64,000 nucleotides of DNA from Hyalella azteca (GCF_000764305.2 NW_025935151.1:603994-667993); one strand, 5' to 3'; shown: positions 1-11,965, numbered from the stretch's first letter. Numbers and translations: made by a program. Notes: a model not told the origin generated them from the sequence alone.

Positions 1-1090
1 GTAATTGATCGAAGTTTTGAAGGGACGCAAAATAGATTGAAGTTTTATGTAAGGTTTGAAGGACAATTAATATTTGTCATAAATCGTACAATTTGAAATA
101 ATGAAGGCAAATGAGAGACTTGTAGAACAAAATGTCTGGTCAATCATGTAGACATGAATTTGTGCAATTGTTTTCAATATTATTCTATATTAATTTTGTA
201 GGTGTGCAATTGACTGAATCGAAAAAATATTCACGACCAAATCTTTGATAATTGTTGCATTATTTTGAAAAAAATGCTTACATTTATGTACTAGCTCATT
301 CAACTCAACTCTATTTAATTTTCCTCTTTCTAAATTATTCTTTGAATGTGATCTTATAGCCGGATAGCCAACATTTATCCAGTTGACTGTCGGAAATATT
401 TGAAGTTAAATAATTCAGCTGGAAAGCCTTATCAATCTACAAATTTTTGTTTTATTATATAAACTGTGATTCGAGTTTCCACTATTAAAATTAAATTATC
501 ACCATAAGCTCAACGAAATTTATTACAATAAGAAATGAAAATGAGTATCTTGAATGCGCTTAGATTTGCATTTAAAGTATTTTCTCATTTTTCATTCCTA
601 GAAATTACTCCTTAATTATGTAGTTTGCTACGTCATCAGTCACCGAAATGAGTACGTAGGCTGTGTCAAGAAAATTGTACCACCTTCTTGAAATATGTTT
701 CAAGAAAATTTCTAGTAAAGAGAAGATATGTAAACATATTTAAAGGCCTTACCAGTAGTTTCACTTGTGATTAGCTGAAGGATGTGGCGGATATGTCTCA
801 GGAACAACCTTTACAATTTTTCAGCACGAAAAAGGTAAACTCCAAGGCTTTGATCACAATAATACTGTGCAAACTGCGCTCAATTGCGTTGCTAACGGTG
901 GGAATTCTGCAAAATTATTATGTTATTAGCAGTACAGATTTATGATTTACATTCATAATATTGAACGTAGAGTAGCTATTATTCCACTATTATTATTATT
1001 TATTACACTCGTGATGTCACCTTGGTCGTCGTGACATCAACTTGTGACGTCACCGTGTGATTCAAACTGATTTGTAACACCTGTTTTGCT
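1..1090. other. AT-rich intergenic sequence without recognised features
   Basis: No ORF with a recognisable product, no RNA gene and no clear transposon end is seen here. The base composition is AT-rich with short homopolymer runs, like the other intergenic stretches of the window. Confidence 0.5.
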
Positions 1091-1099
1091 TAAAATAAG

Positions 1100-1330
1100 A
1101 CGAGTATGGACGCGCTCAAGAACAGACTAGACGAAGCTATGCAGGAGCATATGTTCAGTCTTAAAATGCCTAGCAAATTACGGACCAGGCAATAAGACTA
1201 GACGAAGCTATGCAGGAGCATATGTTCAGTCTTAAAATGCGTAGCAACTTACGGAGCAGGCAATAAGTCCAGCAGCTATCTCAATCAATCGTCAGTTATG
1301 GAAAGATCGGGTTCCAAAGGCCGGATCCCT
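1100..1330 (+). repeat. LINE 3' tail fragment with 71-bp tandem duplication
   Basis: The forward translation reads ALKNRLDEAMQEHM, a form of the conserved FKNRLD tail found at the C terminus of many CR1/RTE-type reverse transcriptase ORFs. The piece starting at 1124 is repeated almost exactly at 1195 (unit about 71 bp), so the tail is present twice in tandem. The block is the inverted partner of 1800-1960, which carries the same tail on the opposite strand. Both contain the cggatcc and cccgatctttcc-like segments, so the homology extends over about 200 bp. It is non-functional: no upstream reverse transcriptase domain is present. Confidence 0.6.
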
Positions 1331-1463
1331 TGTGAATCAAGTCACGAAAAGTATACGAATCGGCAACAGGCCTTGGGCCTATTTCTTCAGTGCCGACACT
1401 TCTATTCTATTCTAGTTGCAGGAAATAAATTTTTTTGGGCCATTTTAACGAGGTCAATTTTTT

Positions 1464-1801
1464 CATGGTTGAACTAATACAAGGTTTTCCCTAGTGCAGC
1501 TGCGCCTTGCGGGTGTCATTTGTTATTCCAACTGTGACGTCACCTTGGCTCTTGCCTCGTGACGTCAAACTGATTTGTAGGACCGATTTTGGTTAAAACA
1601 AGACTAGTTGAATGCAGTAAATAAATTTTCCTGGGGCATTTTGATGAGGTCAATTTTTTACATGCTTCTAAAGATGACAAAAAAACCGTGTGTTGATCTA
1701 CACTATTTACACTTTGTGCCACAGTGACGTCACTCTAGAGATGCACAGAACGGCGAAAAATCGTTATCGCCGTGGGTCAACCTTAAATTAGTTCAACCAT
1801 G
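1464..1801. mobile_element. MITE with terminal inverted repeat catggttgaac...
   Basis: The left end catggttgaactaatacaag and the right end (the complement of gttcaaccatg, with the aaccttaa... segment) form an imperfect terminal inverted repeat of about 23 bp around a 338-bp core with no ORF of interest. The same ends occur at 11966-12224 and at 12295/18647, so this is a small dispersed family. It separates the two inverted LINE tails at 1100-1330 and 1802-2110. The superfamily is not known to me. Confidence 0.55.
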
Positions 1802-2112
1802 GATCCGGCCTCCTAAACCCGATCTTTCCATAACTGACGATTGTTTGAGACAGCTGCTGGAATTATTGCCTGGTCCGTAAGGTGCTAGGCATTTCAAGAC
1901 AACATATGCTCCTGCATAGCTTCGTCTAGTCTGTTCTTGAAGGCGTCATACTCGGAGCGTCAATGATGCTGTCAGAGAGGCTGTTCCACATATCGGTGAC
2001 TCGAAGAAAGAAGAAATGTTATCGCATGGATGTATTACAACGCAGTTTTTTAGCTTATAGCCGTGGCCCCTGGTGTTGGTTTTTGTTAAAAATTTTAGGA
2101 CTCCTTCTGGGA
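1802..2112 (-). pseudogene. LINE reverse transcriptase C-terminal remnant
   Basis: On the minus strand, reading through frameshifts, one sees TNTRGHGYKL, then HFFFLRVTDMWNSLSDSI, then IDAPSM followed by the KNRLDEAMQEHM tail. The RGH-x-KL / RV-x3-WN-x-L / F-K-x-x-LD series is the usual C-terminal signature of CR1/RTE-like LINE ORF2 proteins. At least one stop and one frameshift interrupt it. It is an inverted copy of the tail at 1100-1330, and the mariner at 2120 lies immediately next to it. Confidence 0.6.
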
Positions 2113-2119
2113 CCTTATA

Positions 2120-3405
2120 TACAGGGTCCGCCATATTTATGGCAACGCATGTTTTTTGTTATTTCTCAATGAAACAAACGGGTGCATTGTTTTTTTATTG
2201 GAAAAGCTAGTAGCTAAAAATTACCAAAACAATTCTCAAACATATTTATTCAATATGACCACCCTTATTTTTAATGACGGCCTCCTCCAATCTACGCCGG
2301 AAAGCTTCACAGGAGACACGCAGCATTTTTTGAGGGATCAAGTCCTATTTTCGTGTCAATTTAGGCTTCAAACTATCCAAACAATCATGAGGTGTTCTGC
2401 AGACCCTACTCTTTAAAATAGCCCACACAGAAAATTCAAGAGGATTCAAATCAGGGCTTCTTAAGAGGGCCATTCATTTTTGCTAATGAACGCTGGTATG
2501 TGACCCTGAATCCAGTTTTGGGTCATGCTTGAGCCATGTGATGGGGCAGAGTCTTGTTGAAAACTCCATGGTGAGCCGTTGAAGTGTTTACGGGCCCAAG
2601 GTAATAACACAGCTTCCAAAATGTCCGAAAGAAATGTATCGCTGACTGTTCAATTTCACACCTGAGGGGACAAAAACGAGTGGGGACCTCCCAGTGGCGG
2701 TTACCGCGGCCCAAACCATCACGGACAAGGGATTTTGACGTCGTGTTGCTGTTCTGGTTGCCACAGATCCATCCCGACTCCGAACTCTGTCATTTTGTCG
2801 GTTAACGCTTTGTTCAATGTCAATTTTTTCTCGTCACTGAACACCAAGTTAATGCATGAGATCCAGAATGTGCTGGCATCTTTCGAGCCTTATTCGTTCA
2901 TGACGGTCTGTTAGTTCATGCCTTGTTTGCATCTTAAGGGGTGGTTTTGAGGTCATCTTTGAGGACTCTACGCATTGATGTCTGACTGACTCTTGCTTCT
3001 GCAGCCAATTTTGCAGCTGAGCGACGAGGTTTTCTCCTCAACTTCTCCCTCGTGTTTTTGACCAATTGTTTTGTTTAGACACTTCGTTTCCTTCCTTGAC
3101 CAGGTCGATTGCATGTTTCACCAGTTTCCTTGAATTTTTTTACCACCTTCTACACAGTTTCACGACGAATTTGGAGCTTTTTTGCAATGACTGAATTACT
3201 CTCGCCCTTTTCATGAAGGGTTACAATTGCATTTCTATCTGCTGCCATAAGTAATAGTAAATTTAGACACCTTAAACTTCTGCAATATAAAATAGATGAA
3301 TTAATAGATGATATTAAGCTTCATTATAAAAGAAAAGTCTCCTAGAAACCAATTTTTTTATATAGCATGCAAACATCCGTTGCCATAAATATGGCGGACC
3401 CTGTA
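2120..3405 (-). mobile_element. Degraded Tc1/mariner-family element
   Basis: The ends are near-perfect inverted repeats, tacagggtccgccatattta at the left and its complement ending ...gaccctgta at the right, flanked by TA as expected for the Tc1/mariner superfamily. The transposase reads on the minus strand from an ATG at 3249. It has a helix-turn-helix start (MAADRNAIVTLHEKGES...VIAKKLQIRRETV), the first catalytic Asp in NLVFSDEKKLT (around 2830-2860) and the second in WSFQQDSAPSH (around 2535-2560). Several stops and frameshifts interrupt it, including one just after RRETV, so it cannot encode active transposase. The length of 1.28 kb is full size for the superfamily. Confidence 0.88.
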
Positions 3406-4046
3406 ATATGTAAGGACAGACAAATTATGTCTGGGACATAATTTGTAACTTGGTTTGAGCAGTATTAAAAACATTTAAATACACTCCAGAAAGTAAGTTG
3501 TTTGAACCGTAAATCATTGTCAGCTACTTGATCGTTTTCTTGAAGATCTTTCATTCGTTACTATTATTGATTTGCTCAGTAAACTAAGAATGGCTAAATA
3601 TTTCCAACTATGCATTGTAAAAAATATTTTCTCTCGTTAAGTAAAATATTTCGTCTATCTATACCTAATTATTGTCAAGGTAAATTCAAAACTTATATTC
3701 AATGATTTAAAATTGTTGCATTCTAGCAGAAACCCACAATATGACGTGATATCATCAGAATTCCCTTCAGGCTATGCAGAAAGTCTTTCAGGTTGGCGCT
3801 TGTTTGCTGCCTTCTGAGTTTCACATGCGAGTTTTGGACGAGAAGCAAGAATCAAATTACCATCAAAGATAAAATAATATGCGTTTAAAAATGACTTTTT
3901 AAAGACAACACTTCAAACGAATCAGTGTCTCCGATGTTACAAATGCACAATGAATTTCTAATTTTACTATCAAATATAAAAGATTAATTTATAAATTTCA
4001 TTTTTTAAATTAAAAAAATGAATTTTTCAAAATTGTTTATTTTTAT
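3406..4046. other. Intergenic sequence, nothing recognised
   Basis: This stretch lies between the mariner and a tandem duplication. I see no coding, RNA or transposon signature beyond AT-rich composition. Confidence 0.4.
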
Positions 4047-4360
4047 TTTATCAATTGATTCATGCATTACCTCCGACTTAACGCAAGTGTTCAAAATTTC
4101 ACATCGATTGGACAGGTAGAAGTGTGTTAAATATCGATTATAAGATTTGTTTCAGATCAATTGTTTTTTCACTTTTTTAATATTAAATTTTTTTTTATTT
4201 TTAAAATTATTTATTCTGTCAATTGATTCATGCATTGTCTCTAACTTTACGCAAGTGTGCAAATTTTCAGATCAATAGGAGAGGTAGAAGTGTGTTAAAT
4301 TTTGATTATAAGATTTGAAAGCAGACAAACAAACAAAGAAGAAGTGAAGTTGAAGAGAAG
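4047..4360. repeat. Two-copy tandem repeat of about 150-170 bp
   Basis: The segment beginning with tcaattgattcatgcatt occurs at about 4057 and again at about 4217. Both copies continue through acgcaagtgt and gaggtagaagtgtgttaaat or close variants and end with gattataagatttg. The second copy runs into a cagacaaacaaacaaagaag sequence that looks like a short 3' tail of a retroposon, but no coding part is attached. Confidence 0.55.
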
Positions 4361-4943
4361 TGTTGTAATAAAAAACCTAGTATTTTAAGAATATTTTAAG
4401 TTATCTTTTCGAGATGTGTTTATGACACCATATCCATTGCCATGTTACAGGCTGACACCATCGACGCATATAGCGCCATTAACAAGAGGCATCGCAGATC
4501 CATAACAGCTTGCTAGGGCACGCACCCAGAACTCGCTCCGCCAATCTTGGAGGGCTAGACCAATTATGAGCTGTAAGGCTTGAATTGGCATCAAAATATA
4601 TTTTAAAAATTTTATCTATTTCCTTTTATGTGAGCTGCTGGTTGAAGATGATCAATAAAACAAATAGATTCACTACCTGTAAGTATTTCCTTATATTAGT
4701 TAATCTGTGAAAATTTTCCGTCTATTAAGACATTTAAACTTCTCTAAAAGGGCAATTTATAATTGGTGATAATTTAAAAAACATACATCTGAAGGTTTAT
4801 ACATTATACTGTATATAGGTATAAATATATATGCGTCAAACAAGACAAGAACAAGAACACGTAATGATTCATTACGACATCTAATATCCGTCTTGGATTT
4901 AGATGTAAGAAAGAAAAACATCAGAATTTAACCATACGAATAT

Positions 4944-4949
4944 TTTATT
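4944..4949 (-). promoter_or_regulatory. Candidate polyadenylation signal of ACADL
   Basis: The plus-strand tttatt is AATAAA on the minus strand, about 225 bp downstream of the ACADL stop codon. It is the nearest consensus hexamer I see in the right orientation. Its use is inferred only. Confidence 0.35.
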
Positions 4950-5173
4950 CTTGAATTAAAAGACCATGTTGTTGTCTCTGTCTCGAACAGTCGTGAAAGA
5001 AGCAATTCCTGCCGTCGTGAAGGAAGTAATTCCTGCAGTATTTAAAGAAGTAAACTCATTCAAATCGTTATGAAATAGAAGAGATATAGTATTTTAAGAA
5101 AATGTTACCCGTATAGAATTCATCCGCATGTTTAGATGGCATCGAAATAAATTTATGAACAATAGCAGTACTC

Positions 5174-8100
5174 CTAAACCACGATGGTCCTGGCTATGAG
5201 TTCCTTCATGATCTCGTTGGTGCCCGCATAGATGGTCTGTACCCTCACGTCGACGTAGCTTCTTGAGATTGGGTACTCCAACATATACCCCGACCCCCCG
5301 TGCAGCTGCAGGCAGTCGTACGCCACCTTGTTCGCCAGGTCAGACACCCTGTGAGGAGTCACGAAACTTTCGGTAAAGTGTTTCTTATATTGAAAGTAGT
5401 TGAATGATAAAGCATGGCTCTTTCGGGTAATGAAATTCATAGGAAAAGTTAATGTATCTACATTAATGATAGATGTAAGTTAATTAAACTGCAATGGAAG
5501 CAAGTCGCAGTAATTTCGGCACTCCAACAGGAGAGAACCACAACAACGGGAACAGTAAGAACCTAACTGCAACAAAAGTGAACAGTAATACGTATTGGGG
5601 AACAATATTAGTGGGAAAACGACAATGGGCACCGAAACAAAGAGATACTGAAACCTCGTCAAAAAATGTAGTATCCCTCTACTAGGGTTTAGGTTTACAG
5701 TGTGGCAACACTGTATTGGACCCGAATCAACGTTATATCTCTGTGTACAATCCTGCTCAGATTTGAATAAACCTCCATCTTTTACGGATGCATCACTCCT
5801 TGCCACGCTGTAAATTGTTACGTGCTGACGTTCGAGAGGATACATCAAAATGACATCGTTTTTGGACAAGTACTATACAGAAAATCATAAACGAGATAAC
5901 TCTGAACCAGGTAAAATCACAGTACATAAAATCAGAATGCGGGGTCATAAGAAGAGAAATGTGAGAATTATCGGACATTTTCTGGCCGTGCTCCAGCCCG
6001 GAATGCACGAGAAGGGCTACATCAAATCTGCACCACTCACCAATATTTCAACATAGCAGCAGTGTATTGATCGAGTCTTTTCTGCTTGTGCAGATCTATG
6101 CATTGATCAGTGAAGGCACGAGCCACGCAAATGCTCGTCTTAAGTTCAGCCATCTTGTGTTGGATCACTTGCATCTTCGTCAGACTCTTGCCGAACGCTT
6201 TGCGATCTCTGATGAAATTACGCGTGTCTTCGAACATCACCTCGCACCATGCCATGCAGAAGATGCCCACACAAAGCCGTTCCTGCGACAGCTCCTGCAT
6301 GAGCTGGGGGAAGCCCTTGTTGAGTTCAGTCCCCAGGAGCGCCTCCTTCGGAAGCCTCACGTCCTCGAAGAATAGCTCGGATGTGTCTTGTGCCTTGAGC
6401 CCAAGCTTTTGCAGCTTCTTGCCTTTATTGAATCCTTTGGTGCCGGCGTCAACGAGGAATAAAGACAGACCGTGGGCGCGAGACTTTGCGTCCGGGTCTG
6501 TCACTGCGACGACGAGCACGACGTCACAAAGTGACCCGTTGGTGATGTACGTCTTTGACCCGTTCAGTATCCAGTCATCGCCATCACGAACGGCCCGTGT
6601 TTTGATCCCTTGCAAGTCACTGAGAAGTAGAGCACGTGAATTCAGCAACTTCTGGGTGCGTTAAATGGTAAATTAAAGTTAGTTTATCATTAAGTTATGT
6701 TATCATTATCAGTCACGGAATGCACGATTGATTGAAAGGTAGATAGGAAGTAGTGTGTGGGACAGGTATTCTGTTTGCGAAGCGAAATACACCTCACCCT
6801 TTAATCAGCAGACAACTACTACTATATCGACATTATCCTCTGCAGGGCAATGAGGCTATGGGGTGCCTACTTGTAAAGAGAAACTGTCCATTATGTTGAT
6901 AACATCAACTTTGAAATGGTAACTGACGACTTCTGTCAGTAACTGACCTCCTGACATTTGACGGTTACTGACTGGCCGGTACCGAGCGGTAACTGCATGA
7001 CCTCTCATTACCAGACGGTAACTGACCGACCGACATAGCACGGTAAACAAACAGCTATTATTGTACGGCAATAGACCTACCGGCACCCCAATGCAAGTTA
7101 CCAACTGTCATCGGACGGTAACTGACCTACCGGTACCAGATAGTAAAATACCAACTGGCATCGGACGGTAACTGACCTGCCGGCACCAGGCTCGGTCATG
7201 GCTATGGCTGAGATCTTGTTACCGGCCAACATATCCGGTAGGTACCGGGAGACCTGCTCCGGGGTTCCGTACCGCGTTATATACGGCATGATTATCTGGC
7301 TGTGCAGAAAAAATCCCGCGCCTGAAGCCTGTGCGTACGCCCTGTGCGTGAAGAGTGCGTCGTAAGTGGCCAGGGAATAACAAGTGGAGAGAACATGATA
7401 AGAGACGAAAACATAATAAGTGACGTAAGTGAACACAACACAATAAATAAGTAAAGGGTACGCAATAACTGGCGAGTGAGTCTATGCAGTCCACTTCAAG
7501 TAACGAGGACAGTAACTGTATGGTCAAATAAATGTGTTTTAGTCAATATTTTAATTACATTATCGGTGGGCAATGAACCTGCCAGTTATCAGCAAGTCAA
7601 TTTCATCAGTAGTAGAACTTGATAAATTACAAAATTTCCCATTTAGTCTATTTTTTTATCAAACTTAAATATCAATAGAACTTTATTATTTATAAGCAAT
7701 TGAGAATTCGACTAGAAGAGAACCTGATTCATCGAGAAATGTAATTGAATATAAAACTTAACAGTCTAAAACCTACTTTGGCTTCAAAAAGTGGTTAACG
7801 GTAAACCCTATTGTTTCTTAAATGTATTCAACTTTTTTACAATTAAATTTCAATGTAATAAAAATAATAAAAAGTGAGAAGCGTGGTGACTGAACTGTTC
7901 CTCAATGGCAACTGATACGTCAAGGAAGTCTCCTCCATTGCCTCCTATCTCGACGGGAAAGTTGATCCCTAGGAAGCCCAGCTCTCCTGCCCTCCTCCAC
8001 ACCTCCCGCGACACCTGCCCGTCCGCCTCCCACCTGCGGGGGAACAACACGGACGTAAACTCAGGGTATTAAACTCTGGGAACAACTGGGACATGAACTC

Positions 8101-9100
8101 TGGGAACAACTGGGACGTTAACTCTGGGAGCAACGGGGGACGTAAATTCTTGGAACAACGGGGACGTAAATTCTTGCACAACGGGGACATCAACTTTTGA
8201 GTCGTGAACTCCTGGGACATGAACACCGGGCACATAAACTCTGGGACTGACGGGGACGTAAACTCAGGGATACTTCTGGTTATTAACAAAGATTGGGGCT
8301 CTTACGTTGAACATTGGAAGTGGCCAGCTTACTGGGCATAATAGGATGTCTGCCAAACATTTATTGGTAAGAAGTAAGCAATTGCACCTTGTTTCAGCTT
8401 GTCTAACGGCTGGCGCGTGAGCAACGAACTACTGACGCCCGCGGCGCCTGGGCAGCAAGATAACAGACTACAAATTATCATTGCCGGAATTCAATATAGT
8501 CATTGGTACCTAACCGACTGTTGCTCGCTGAAAACTTCACTGAAGAATGGTCTAAATGACTGCGCATGTCAGACTAGCCACTCACTGCGCCAGATGGGGC
8601 TTAACTTCCTCGGTGAAGAATCGGCGCGCCGTCTGTCGTAGGAGGTCGTGATCGGAGTTGAACAAAGACCGCGTACCAATGTCCATCATGGTGTCCGCTT
8701 GCGACGTCGGCAACCGCTGCCTAGTGTGCATGGAAAATAACAAAAATGCAACCACCGTGAATATGGTGACATTCTTGTGACTTATATGCCTGATGGGTCA
8801 TCAGTGAATGAACTGCGGATTGAAGTCAGTACATAGACAGAAAAATATTTGTCTCGATTCCACCAAGATTTCAGTGTGACTTACATCTTTAAATGAATTG
8901 AAAATTTATTGTCGGTTAAACTAAATCTGAAAATGCCTACCGCTATACTTGACTTTAAATATTTAGGAATAATAACGAGGTACTCACGGTGCGTCGGCGT
9001 GAGAGCAGAGGTTGCGGCTGGTGGTTGACAAAAGCTTGGCAGAAAGTGAGGAAACGGTACGTAGATACCGTGCCGAAGGGAAGAGCATCTTCCTGTACAT
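5174..9100 (-). CDS. ACADL: Long-chain specific acyl-CoA dehydrogenase, mitochondrial (6 exons)
   Basis: This FAD enzyme of the mitochondrial matrix makes the first double bond of long-chain fatty acyl-CoA in beta-oxidation and passes electrons to ETF. Coding exons in order: 8988-9100, 8586-8720, 7896-8033, 7177-7341, 6041-6619, 5174-5348. All junctions are GT-AG with matching phases, giving 1305 nt or 434 aa, close to the 430 aa of human LCAD. The start ATG (9098-9100) opens a basic Ser/Arg-rich mitochondrial presequence (MYRKMLFPSARYLR). A candidate acceptor about 30 bp upstream suggests a 5' UTR intron. Visible family motifs are AIAMTEPGAG across the exon 4/5 junction, WILNGSKTYITNGS (FAD/substrate fold), LGLKAQDTSELFFEDVRLP, RKAFGK, QLHGGSGYMLEYPI, and the C-terminal TNEIMKELIAR. 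The Glu in WCEVMFEDTRNF aligns with the helix-G catalytic Glu of LCAD and isovaleryl-CoA dehydrogenase. No stop or frameshift is seen. Introns carry minisatellites at 6890-7170 and 8049-8275. Confidence 0.95.
6890..7190. repeat. 50-bp minisatellite overlapping the ACADL exon 4 donor
   Basis: Two near-identical 50-bp units are at 7071-7120 and 7121-7170. Both contain tcggacggta and (g/t)acctaccgg(c/t)acc, and the third partial unit at 7171-7190 is the real end of exon 4 with its donor (gtcagt on the minus strand). More diverged gtaactgacc-type pieces extend down to about 6890. The array therefore carries extra copies of the exon end and donor in the intron. Confidence 0.75.
8049..8275. repeat. 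Minisatellite of about 25 bp in ACADL intron 2
   Basis: About nine imperfect units of the type aactctgggaacaactggga, alternating with cgtaa or catg, follow one another from 8049 to 8275. The array stops about 15 bp from the acceptor of exon 3 (exon ends at 8033). It should be polymorphic in length. Confidence 0.75.
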
Positions 9101-9130
9101 CTTGGCAGCAGCGCGGTTAGTGACTTCTAT

Positions 9131-10102
9131 ACCTGATATGTAAAAAATTATATAGGTTGCGTATAGAGACAACACTGAGCTTAATCGTATGGCGGCCTTG
9201 AGTTAGCGATAAGCCGATAACGATGCACAAGAAAAAAAACCTTACGTAACCCTACAACACTCTACAGTGTGAGAAACCTTATATAAATCTTCAAAGTTTA
9301 ATTATTATGGCAGGATAACACCGAGTCCTGCAATTCTGAAGTGATAAAAGCTGACCCCACAACGCAGTTCACGAAAAGAAACCATGACACGCAGCCCTTG
9401 ACAAGTAACCCTTCCTAACGTGGTAAATGTACTTTACCATAACTTCACACAACAGTCCACTATAACTATAAGTAACCCTCCATGACGTTTCACAGCAGTA
9501 CATTTGAACGAACTCTAACCCCACACAGCATCAAACTGCAAGTTACCACAATTTCACACAGCGGTCCACTAGACATTATGCTACCAAACTCCACATTGTA
9601 ATACAGTGGACAAAGGCTGCCAGGCCTCGCCGCTCATGGTCGCGTATAACACTGCCCACCCAGAAACAAATCGATAAACAAATAATCTAATTAGAGAGTG
9701 AGCCTTGAGTGGCGCTGTGCTTATTGCCGGCAGAATTGCGAATTTATAGAACAAGCGCGCTCATCACACGTCAGTAGAAACTTTGTCATGCTTAGAAATA
9801 AAATTAAGAATATGAAACACTGCGCTTAGAACTACTATAAACAAAGAAAACTAAATAATCATTATCCGTTTAGAGAGAATGAAATTGTATCGAGCAATAA
9901 CACAAAACCATTAATTAAGGCGCCACAACATAACATTATTTTGGCAGCAGCACAAATCAAACAGCTTAGCACCTGTTGTCTCACCCAATTCCTTCCGCTT
10001 TACTAACAAGTCCAAAAACACACCCTGCAGTAATAAAATGCGTCTCCCACCCACCAAATCAGTAAGATACAAGTACTCCTTTCACATACTCTTTTCCTTA
10101 CC
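9131..10102. other. Upstream region of ACADL, no gene recognised
   Basis: This region contains the probable 5' UTR and promoter of ACADL. It has several short cacagcagt- and taaccct-like motifs in loose repetition, but no ORF or transposon end that I can support. Confidence 0.35.
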
Positions 10103-10552
10103 CAGAGGTGGGCAGTAGCGCGCTACATGTAGCGGCGCTACATTTAAGCAATTGTAGCGGTAGCGCCCGCTACATATGTAAGTAGCGATACGAGGTTTTG
10201 TGGCTACAGCGCTACCGCTACATTTATAGATAAAGCCTTTAGATTTTACTTAATAGTATTAAATATTATTTAAAAACCAGCATGATACATAAATATTATA
10301 AATTACAGAATAAAACTGTACGAAAATTTTCGGTGTAATGTTGTCAACTTCAGCCTGTTATTAGTGTCAACATGTTAGTTGTTACCAGAAATGGGCAGCA
10401 GCGCGCTACATGTAGCGGTCGCTACATTTTCAGTAGCGGTAGCTGTAGCGGCGCTACATTTAAGCAATTGTAGCGGTAGCGCCCGTTACATTTAGAGCAT
10501 GTACGGTAGCGGTAGCGGCAGCTAAATTTCAAAGTAGCGCTGCCCAGCTCTG
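10103..10552. mobile_element. Non-autonomous hAT-type MITE
   Basis: The ends cagaggtgggcagtagcgcg and its inverted partner agtagcgctgcccagctctg are terminal inverted repeats of the CAG...GGTGGGCA kind common in hAT elements. An 8-bp target duplication, tccttacc (10095-10102) and tccttgcc (10553-10560), flanks it with one mismatch. The inside is dominated by palindromic gtagcg/cgctac repeats (agcgcgctacatgtagcg and relatives) at both ends. There is no transposase. Confidence 0.8.
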
Positions 10553-10897
10553 TCCTTGCCCTTAAATAAGATGCTGGAGTCTCACGTCCTCTCATAAGCA
10601 CATTGCCCACCACTCTTAAGAAATCGAGGAACATTTCGTAGCATCTTACGGTTATGACTTTCTCCTGAATTACATATACAAATGAAGTAAACGAGCACCA
10701 AATTCCGCAAAAAAAAACTTGAAAATTTACTTGGCGATGCACAAATGACGCGTTACCTTCACCAGCAACTGCATGGGGTGAGTGCCGGTGAGTGATGGGG
10801 CGGTGCCTCCTCGGCTCGGAGAGCGCGGGTTTCTTGTGTGTTGGGTTTCTTGCACGATTGTGTTTGCAAGGAACGATAACGCATGTAGGTGTCTCTG

Positions 10898-10995
10898 TCA
10901 ATCTTCTTGACTCACTTTCGTCAATCTTCTTGACTTACTTTCGTCAATTTTCTTTACTTACTTTCGTCTTTAGATAATATTCTTGACTCACTTTC
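10898..10995. repeat. Short tandem repeat, 23-bp unit
   Basis: The unit tcaatcttcttgactcacttt followed by cg is repeated about three and a half times with small changes. A last partial copy appears after a short interruption near 10980. Confidence 0.6.
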
Positions 10996-10999
10996 GGCA

Positions 11000-11650
11000 A
11001 TCACTCTTGGTAACTGCTGGCGCTCTCATCGCTCTTGTAGGTTTCGTGTGGTGCTGTATGTTGTACTTAGATAACAAGTACCGTACAATTATTTGCATTG
11101 ACCAGGCATTGATTTGTGATCACCCATAAGCGCAGTGTCATTTTAGCGAATAACTACTGATAACACGATTAATACAATTAACTCAAGGATGACACGCAGT
11201 AGAATTCTCCACCTATACAAAGGTCTAATGTGTTTCTTCTCTGTCAATGATCATGATCACGTGAAGAAAATTTTATATTTTAAGAAAAGTGAGACAACTT
11301 CGCGCGCCTGTTCTACTAAAGTATCAGGATCAAAATGAAAAAAAAACTTTACGCTTTATACACTTTACAGAGAATTGCTTGGCGTCATATAAAAATTCAA
11401 AATTGTGGCGACTGGCAATCACAAAAATGTCTGAGAATAGGAGTATAGACTTCTATAAAATCTCTGGTTTGATAGCCAATTAATAAGATAAAAGTCAATG
11501 AACGACATATCACCTTGAAAAGGACGGGCACGGCACCGAATCGCCAATTGCATTGTGGGATCGGCGGCCATATTTGTTGCACGGACTAGCTTCCACCTAC
11601 GTTTTCTAGCTACTGCCGTACTGGGCATGTCTCTTTTTAAAGTTTTTGCT
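11000..11650. other. Intergenic stretch, no feature recognised
   Basis: Short ORFs are present on both strands, but none resembles a known family. The segment lies directly upstream of the THAP-like exon and could contain its promoter. Confidence 0.35.
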
Positions 11651-11652
11651 TG

Positions 11653-11760
11653 ATGAGGGGACACTACTGCGCCGTTGTTGGATGCACCGCCACCAGTCGT
11701 TCACACGACTATTTAAACAGAAAACTGGATAATGGAATGCGTTTCTTCAGTTTACATGAC
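11653..11760 (+). CDS. Orphan THAP-type zinc-finger exon
   Basis: The ATG at 11653 opens MRGHYCAVVGCTATSRSH, and the reading continues to LDNGMRFFSLHD before a good donor (gac|gtgagg) at 11760/11761. The start matches the THAP zinc finger: a Met at the N terminus, C-x4-C in the first ten residues, and a following F-(F/H)-x-(F/L) stretch where THAP proteins have FHRFP. The rest of the domain (second C-x2-H pair, AVPTIF box) would need a downstream exon that I cannot identify. Without splicing the frame stops at 11823. THAP domains occur in P-element transposases and their host-domesticated relatives, so this may be a transposon or gene fragment. Confidence 0.4.
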
Positions 11761-11965
11761 GTGAGGGAAGGGAGACGCCTGTCGGAGACCACCGCTGCCG
11801 TGCTTCGAATGGACTGTCGATAGATTTTGGAACAGAACTATGCTTTCTGAAACCTAACCCCGGATGTTGTGCGCTAAAAATGACCGTCTGCCGGGCGTCT
11901 GGTGGTGCACGCTGCACGGCAGAATTCATGCAGTTCCACTAGCGAGCTGGGCTGGTTGGTGGCAG

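Noticed and set aside
5480..6056. Several 60-130 aa open frames in ACADL intron 5
   Set aside because: No similarity to known families, no splice logic, and located in the intron between two well-supported ACADL exons.
6067..6664. Plus-strand frames of 102 and 184 aa
   Set aside because: They are antisense shadows of the large ACADL exon 5.
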